From assembly GCA_947624365.1 (NCBI GenBank), contig CANQJY010000035.1, forward strand, positions 1 through 10,443: a stretch of DNA of 10,443 nucleotides, written 5' to 3'. The DNA comes from an uncultured Clostridia bacterium (GTDB taxonomy: Bacteria; Bacillota; Clostridia; TANB77; CAG-508). The notes under the pieces were generated by a model that saw nothing but the letters and a program-made list of their open reading frames with translations, did no database searches and was not told the DNA's origin. Both the position numbers and the translations under genes were made by a program. Shown piece by piece: positions 6,419 to 10,443 of this stretch; within the stretch, counting starts at the first letter, position 1; every line of letters begins with the position of its first letter.

Positions 6419-7639
6419 ATGGAAGAAAGAAGTTTAAGAATAACAGGAGCAGATACTAATTTTTTTAATAAAATTACGAGTACACTAACACGTATGTTAA
6501 TACCAACTAAAATTGGCATTAATGGAATGTTTGTAGCAATGAAGAGAAATGCGATGTTAAAAGCATATGAAACATATGTAAAAGAAAGTGAAAGTGCAAA
6601 TTCAGATGAAGCACAAAATAAATTTGATACAGCATATACAACATATTTAGAATCATTAGATAAGCATATTATGGATTCAATTTACAAAAAAGTAAAAAAT
6701 GGAACAGCATCAGACTTTGAAAAAAATGCAATGTCAAAATATTATGAAGTAACAAGTCTAAAAGAAAAAGAATATGTTGAGTACAAATATCGCAAACAGA
6801 AATATTTAATAGAATTGGACTGGGAAGGTATTCGTGCAAATGGAAAAGAAAAAGTCATACAAAAATATATAGAATTCTATCTATATAAAATGGATTCATT
6901 ATATAAAGCAATCCTAAAGAATTATTCAATTAAATTAGCAGATGCAACAAATATATATGATTCAACTAAAGAATGGATTTATACTAAAATTTTCTACACG
7001 TTAGAAGAATATGTACAAAATATTTTAGCATTAAAAATCGAAAAATATCCAGAAGAATACAAAGGAATAGAACCAGATTATCAGAGGTTTCAAGGTTTTG
7101 CAGTTGGCAAATTAGATACAAGAGATATTATAGAAAAAAATATGATTTTATTAAATATTAGCAGAAAATTATTTACACATAGTATTCCTTTGATTGTAGC
7201 AGAACAGTGTTACGAAAAACTATTAAAAGATGCAAGAACTTTATTGCAAGATACTAAAATTGCAAATAAGCGTGAAAAGGCATATGCAATGTTAATAAGC
7301 TTAATTGAGGACTATTATACTAAATTGTTATCAACAAAAGTATATTGGGAAGACTTAGGGGAAAGAGAAAAATTTAAAAAGATATGGGACAAGTTTCAAG
7401 GATTTAACCCATTAAAAGATACAGACTTTGTAGAATATGTAAAACAAAAAGAAATTCTATTTATTAAAGAAGATTTGAAAAAAATTCGTAATACTAAAGT
7501 TGACTATACAAAACTGGAAAAATACTATAAAAGAAAATTAGTAGACTATGGAGCAATCAGAGAAATGCGAAATAAATATCAGTCTTATGGAAAATATTTA
7601 GGAAATATCAAAGAAAAAATAAATAAGGTGCGTGTATAG
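6419..7639 (+). CDS. Unrecognised helical protein in the slot usually held by phoH
   Basis: I do not recognise this 406-residue protein. It is lysine-, glutamate- and tyrosine-rich, almost certainly mostly alpha-helical, and has no signal peptide. The only notable hydrophobic patch is near residues 25-42 (MLIPTKIGINGMFVAMK). A Walker-type nucleotide motif as in PhoH is absent, so it is not a diverged PhoH. The ATG at 6419 lies six bases after GGAAGG (6407-6412); ATG 6413 is too close and a TTG at 6401 overlaps the yqfD stop. Only 14 bases separate it from yqfD, and ybeY starts two bases after its stop, so it is co-transcribed. Base and codon use match its neighbours, which argues against recent transfer. 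A role in sporulation or in RNA metabolism is possible from context only. Confidence 0.85.
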   Translation: MEERSLRITGADTNFFNKITSTLTRMLIPTKIGINGMFVAMKRNAMLKAYETYVKESESANSDEAQNKFDTAYTTYLESLDKHIMDSIYKKVKNGTASDFEKNAMSKYYEVTSLKEKEYVEYKYRKQKYLIELDWEGIRANGKEKVIQKYIEFYLYKMDSLYKAILKNYSIKLADATNIYDSTKEWIYTKIFYTLEEYVQNILALKIEKYPEEYKGIEPDYQRFQGFAVGKLDTRDIIEKNMILLNISRKLFTHSIPLIVAEQCYEKLLKDARTLLQDTKIANKREKAYAMLISLIEDYYTKLLSTKVYWEDLGEREKFKKIWDKFQGFNPLKDTDFVEYVKQKEILFIKEDLKKIRNTKVDYTKLEKYYKRKLVDYGAIREMRNKYQSYGKYLGNIKEKINKVRV

Positions 7640-7640
7640 A

Positions 7641-8114
7641 ATGTTCGAAATTATATATAACGGCATAGTAGAAAATCCAAATTATGACGAAACAATTGGA
7701 AAAGTAGTAAAGCAATGTTATGAAGAAGAACATTTGCAAGATAGTAACTTAATTCTTACAATTACATTAACGACACCAGAACATATTCAAGAAATTAATA
7801 AACAATATAGGAACATAGATAGAGCTACAGATGTTCTATCTTTTCCTATGTTTGAAAAACCAGAATTAGATAAAAAAATCAAATCAAAAGATTTTGAGCT
7901 TGAAGATATGTTGGGAGATATAATTATATCAATTCAAAAAGTAGAAGAACAAGCAAAAGAATATGGACATAGTTTTGAAAGAGAATTAAGTTATATGGTA
8001 GTACATGGATTTTATCATCTTATGGGCTATGACCATATAGAAGAAAAAGATAGAGAAATAATGAGAGCAAAGGAAGAAAAGATTTTAGAACGACTAAAGA
8101 TAAAAAGGAATTAA
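7641..8114 (+). CDS. ybeY: Endoribonuclease YbeY, rRNA maturation factor
   Basis: YbeY is a zinc-dependent single-strand RNase involved in 16S rRNA 3' end maturation and ribosome quality control in the cytoplasm. At 157 residues it has the normal length. The zinc site HGFYHLMGYDH supplies His122, His126 and His132. The other family motifs are NKQYRNIDRATDVLSFP (53-69) and the LGDIIIS strand (91-97). ATG 7641 is ten bases after AAGGTG (7625-7630). An in-frame GTG at 7632 has only one base of spacing and would overlap the previous gene, so it is rejected. ybeY often follows phoH in Firmicutes; here it follows the unknown helical gene instead. The usual downstream genes dgkA, cdd and era are not in the window. 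Confidence 0.95.
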   Translation: MFEIIYNGIVENPNYDETIGKVVKQCYEEEHLQDSNLILTITLTTPEHIQEINKQYRNIDRATDVLSFPMFEKPELDKKIKSKDFELEDMLGDIIISIQKVEEQAKEYGHSFERELSYMVVHGFYHLMGYDHIEEKDREIMRAKEEKILERLKIKRN

Positions 8115-8136
8115 ACATAGAAAGGAATGAAAAAAA

Positions 8137-9261
8137 GTGGAAAAAGGTAGCACAAAAGTTTTAATTTGCATTTTAGTTATTTTAGTTTTAATAGCAGGGG
8201 CATTATTAGGATATAAAATTATAAAAGATAAAGAACAAAATCAGACAGAAACTGCAATGAATGAGGATGAAGTATTAATAACAGAAACTCCTAAAAAAGA
8301 AATACAAATATATAAAGGAGATGATAGACCAATTGCAGTAATGTATGATAATCATAATCAGGCATGGCCACAAGCGGGATTAAATCAAGCATATCTAGTA
8401 TATGAAATAATTGTAGAAGGCGGAGAAACAAGACTAATGGCACTATATAAAGGTGTTGACTTAGATTTAATAGGACCGGTTAGAAGTTCAAGACATTACT
8501 TTTTAGATTATGCAATGGAAAATGATGCAATTTATGTACATTTTGGATGGAGCCCTCAGGCACAAAGTGATATAAAAAAATATTCAATTAATAATATAAA
8601 TGGTATTTATGAAGATGGCTCAACATTTTGGAGAAGTAAACAAAAATATGCACCACATAATGCTGTAACAAATACAAAAAACATATTACAATCAGCAAAA
8701 AATAAAGGATATAGAACAACATCTACTGAAGAGAGTGTTTTAAATTATACAGCAGAAGAAGTTACACTAGAAGAAGGAAAAACAGCAACATCAATTACAA
8801 TACCACATTCTGACCTTCAAATTGTTAAATATGAATATGATGAAGAAAACAAAGTATACAAACGTTATGCAAGAAATAAAGAACAAAAAGATTGGGAGAC
8901 ATCAGAGCCAATTACAGCAAAAAATATTATTGTAACAATGTGCGATAATTATACATTATCAGATACTGAAAATAAGGGAAGACAAGGACTAAAAAATATA
9001 GGAACATTTGATGGATATTATTTAACAAATGGCAAAATGATTAAAATAAAATGTATTAAAAATGCGAGAGATGAAAAAACTATATACCAAGATTTGAACG
9101 GAGAAGAAATTGAACTAAATGACGGAAATACATGGATTAATATTTGCCCAACAGATGCTAATATCGTAATAGAACCAGAAGAAGTAGAAGACACATCAAC
9201 TACAGAAGAAACGCAAATACAAAATATGGTAGCACCTCAAAATACAGTTATTAAAAGATAG
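8137..9261 (+). CDS. DUF3048 (YerB-like) membrane-anchored extracytoplasmic protein
   Basis: This is a member of the DUF3048 family, to which B. subtilis YerB belongs; the function is not known. A single membrane segment at about 8-26 is followed by a short linker. The N-terminal DUF3048 domain follows at about 62-200, with RPIAVMYDN (64-72), GPVRSSRHYF (113-122), HFGWSPQA (135-142) and APHN (172-175). The smaller C-terminal domain is at about 230-345, with GRQGLKNIGTFDGYY near its middle and GNTWINICP near its end. A tail rich in Glu and Thr ends the protein. No lipobox cysteine is present, so unlike YerB this one looks anchored by its helix rather than by lipid. The GTG at 8137 is ten bases after AAAGGA (8121-8126). 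It lies 22 bases after ybeY and 21 before the ylbF-like gene. Confidence 0.88.
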   Translation: MEKGSTKVLICILVILVLIAGALLGYKIIKDKEQNQTETAMNEDEVLITETPKKEIQIYKGDDRPIAVMYDNHNQAWPQAGLNQAYLVYEIIVEGGETRLMALYKGVDLDLIGPVRSSRHYFLDYAMENDAIYVHFGWSPQAQSDIKKYSINNINGIYEDGSTFWRSKQKYAPHNAVTNTKNILQSAKNKGYRTTSTEESVLNYTAEEVTLEEGKTATSITIPHSDLQIVKYEYDEENKVYKRYARNKEQKDWETSEPITAKNIIVTMCDNYTLSDTENKGRQGLKNIGTFDGYYLTNGKMIKIKCIKNARDEKTIYQDLNGEEIELNDGNTWINICPTDANIVIEPEEVEDTSTTEETQIQNMVAPQNTVIKR

Positions 9262-9282
9262 GATTTATAAGGAGGTAAATAT

Positions 9283-9618
9283 ATGAATGTTTATGATACT
9301 GCCAATAGACTAGCACAAGAAATTAAAACATCAGAAGAATATGTTAATTTCAAAATGGCAAAAGATGCAATTAAGTTAAACTCGAATTTAGAAAAAAAAA
9401 TTAAAGAATTTGATGTTGCACGCTATACAAGTCAATTAGAATCTATGCAAACAGGAAAAACAGATCCAGAGAAAATGAAAAAAGTGCAGGATTTATATGC
9501 AGAGTTAATAGAACAACCTGATGCAAAACGTTATTTTGATGCAGAAACAAAATTTAATATTTTAGTAGCAGATGTAAATAAAATTATTGGAGAAGCAATT
9601 AGAGAAGTTATGGAATAA
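9283..9618 (+). CDS. YlbF/YmcA-family regulator
   Basis: This small all-helical cytoplasmic protein of 111 residues belongs to the Com_YlbF family (YlbF, YmcA, YheA/YmcA type). In B. subtilis YlbF and YmcA join YaaT in a complex that affects mRNA maturation by RNase Y and thereby sporulation, competence and biofilm. Visible marks are the first helix VYDTANRLAQEIKTSEEYVNFK, the DAIKLN segment, IKEFDVARYTSQLESMQTGK, and a C-terminal helix FNILVADVNKIIGEAI. AAGGAGGT (9269-9276) gives an excellent ribosome site before ATG 9283. Which of the paralogues it is cannot be decided, so no symbol is given. It follows the DUF3048 gene closely and is likely co-transcribed. Confidence 0.85.
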   Translation: MNVYDTANRLAQEIKTSEEYVNFKMAKDAIKLNSNLEKKIKEFDVARYTSQLESMQTGKTDPEKMKKVQDLYAELIEQPDAKRYFDAETKFNILVADVNKIIGEAIREVME

Positions 9619-9639
9619 TAAAAGGATAGGAGATAACGA

Positions 9640-9846
9640 ATGCAATTTTTAATTATATTTATAATTTGCTTGTTACTATTAGCAATATTAGCATTTGCAT
9701 TTGGGGTAAATATAAAAAAATTAAAAGAAATGACAAATGTTGAGAACTTAGATGTAATTGCTAAAAAATATCCAGATAATATAGAAATTTGTAAAGAATA
9801 TTTAAAAAAATTAAATAATAATTCTGTTCGAACAAAATATGTATAG
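9640..9846 (+). pseudogene. N-terminal fragment of a probable YugP-like membrane protease
   Basis: This 68-residue frame starts with one clear membrane helix (residues 2-22). A short soluble part follows, including IAKKYPDNIEICKEYLKKLNN, and the frame stops at 9846. TAGGAGAT (9627-9634) makes a good ribosome site, so translation begins here. The frame immediately downstream has no proper ribosome site and begins in mid-domain. In YugP-like zinc peptidases one membrane helix comes first and an HExxH domain follows, so this looks like the front of one broken protein. It could also be an independent small membrane protein; I favour the first reading. Confidence 0.6.
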
Positions 9847-9851
9847 GTGAT

Positions 9852-10280
9852 ATGAAAAAAAGCTATGCAAGAATTCAAACAATTGCACATGAATGCCTAC
9901 ATTCGATACAAAATCGCAGATTATTGCTTTTTAACTTTATATTTTCTAACATTTACTTACTATATTTTGCTATTATATTAATTTTAGCTTTGTGTAGTAT
10001 ATTACCAAGTGAAATGACATTTTTAGCAATATTAAGCATGTTGGGGTTAATATATTATGCAGTTAGAATGTATCTAGAAGATGATGCAATGATAAAAGCA
10101 AGATATTTAGCAAAAGAATATATGGAAGAAAAGAAAATTTCTACACCAGAAGAAATAAATAGTTTAATTAACCAGTATGATGAAATAAACAACTTAGGAA
10201 TTAGGAGTGTACATTACAAAATAGTATCAGGGATTTTACTTAAAATAGCACTATTTGCAGTGATTTGCTTTTTTAGATAG
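9852..10280 (+). pseudogene. C-terminal part of a probable YugP-like membrane zinc metallopeptidase
   Basis: The visible part has an HExxH zinc motif (AHECLHSIQ, His13-Glu14-x-x-His17) directly followed by two membrane segments (24-51 and 55-72) and the acidic YLEDDAMIKA that could give the third ligand. A last membrane segment is at 123-141. This order resembles YugP, a membrane-bound zinc protease-like protein of unknown substrate. The ATG at 9852 has only AGGTGA with one base of spacing, a poor start. The same frame is open back to 9822 and reads SNKICIGDMKKSYARIQ, which looks like continuing domain sequence. The front of the protein lies in another frame just upstream (9640-9846). I infer a frameshift between about 9822 and 9846, probably with loss of some 20 residues between the halves. 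If translated alone it would lack the leading helix. Confidence 0.6.
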
Positions 10281-10307
10281 AAAAAAATGAAAAAAATTGA
10301 AAAAACT

Positions 10308-10351
10308 CTTGACAAAATATAAAATATAATTTATAATCTATAATTGTCAAG
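10308..10351. repeat. Inverted repeat spanning the tRNA promoter
   Basis: CTTGACAA (10308-10315) and TTGTCAAG (10344-10351) are perfect 8-bp inverted repeats 28 bases apart. The first contains the -35 element and the second covers the expected transcription start. This could be an operator, or chance. Confidence 0.5.
10309..10337 (+). promoter_or_regulatory. Consensus sigma-A promoter of tRNA-Gly
   Basis: A perfect TTGACA (10309-10314), a 17-base spacer and a perfect TATAAT (10332-10337) stand 21 bases before the tRNA. This is the strong, unregulated-looking promoter expected for stable RNA. Confidence 0.92.
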
Positions 10352-10358
10352 GGAATAT

Positions 10359-10432
<74 letters not shown>

Positions 10433-10443
10433 TTAAGTAAAAT

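Noticed and set aside
6136..6519. 127-codon - strand frame opposite the end of yqfD
   Set aside because: It is a shadow of the Glu/Lys-rich coding strand, which gives Leu/Phe-rich antisense, and it has no ribosome site.
9531..9890. 119-codon - strand frame opposite the ylbF-like and protease genes
   Set aside because: It crosses the boundaries of well-supported + strand genes and has no family features.

Overview
The window is AT-rich DNA with Firmicute-style ribosome binding sites (GGAGG types), frequent GTG/TTG starts and a consensus sigma-A promoter. It carries sporulation genes together with an agr-type peptide quorum-sensing locus. This fits an endospore-forming, or ancestrally spore-forming, low-GC Clostridia member, probably a gut-type lineage. 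I cannot name the species.

Layout. Bases 1-709 hold the 3' part of an RluA-type pseudouridine synthase that runs off the left edge. Bases 760-3925 are a complete agr locus in convergent arrangement. agrB and a 39-codon agrD run on the + strand. agrA and agrC run on the - strand from a good sigma-A-like promoter at about 3896-3924. The two units meet at a perfect 12-bp hairpin (1718-1750) that can end transcription both ways. agrC is broken by a single extra base at or near 2186. AgrB, AgrD and AgrA look intact, so the cell may make a signal and have a response regulator but lack a working receptor, unless the shift is an assembly error.

Bases 4055-9618 are one tightly packed + strand gene train. 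It begins with a sigma-E-like promoter (4055-4082), followed by pdaA, yqfC, yqfD, an unrecognised 406-residue protein, ybeY, a DUF3048/YerB-like membrane-anchored protein and a YlbF-family regulator. The first three are spore cortex or coat-stage genes. In many Firmicutes yqfC-yqfD is followed by phoH and then ybeY; here the phoH slot holds the unknown helical protein.

Bases 9640-10280 contain two adjacent reading frames that look like one YugP-like membrane zinc peptidase (HExxH) broken by a frameshift and probably a deletion. The window closes with tRNA-Gly(TCC) behind a perfect TTGACA-17-TATAAT promoter.

Stretches without a gene: 710-837 (agrB promoter region) and 3808-4116 (divergent promoter region between agrA and pdaA). 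The second is just over 300 bases and holds the agrA promoter, a direct repeat and the sigma-E-like promoter; I see no convincing gene in it.
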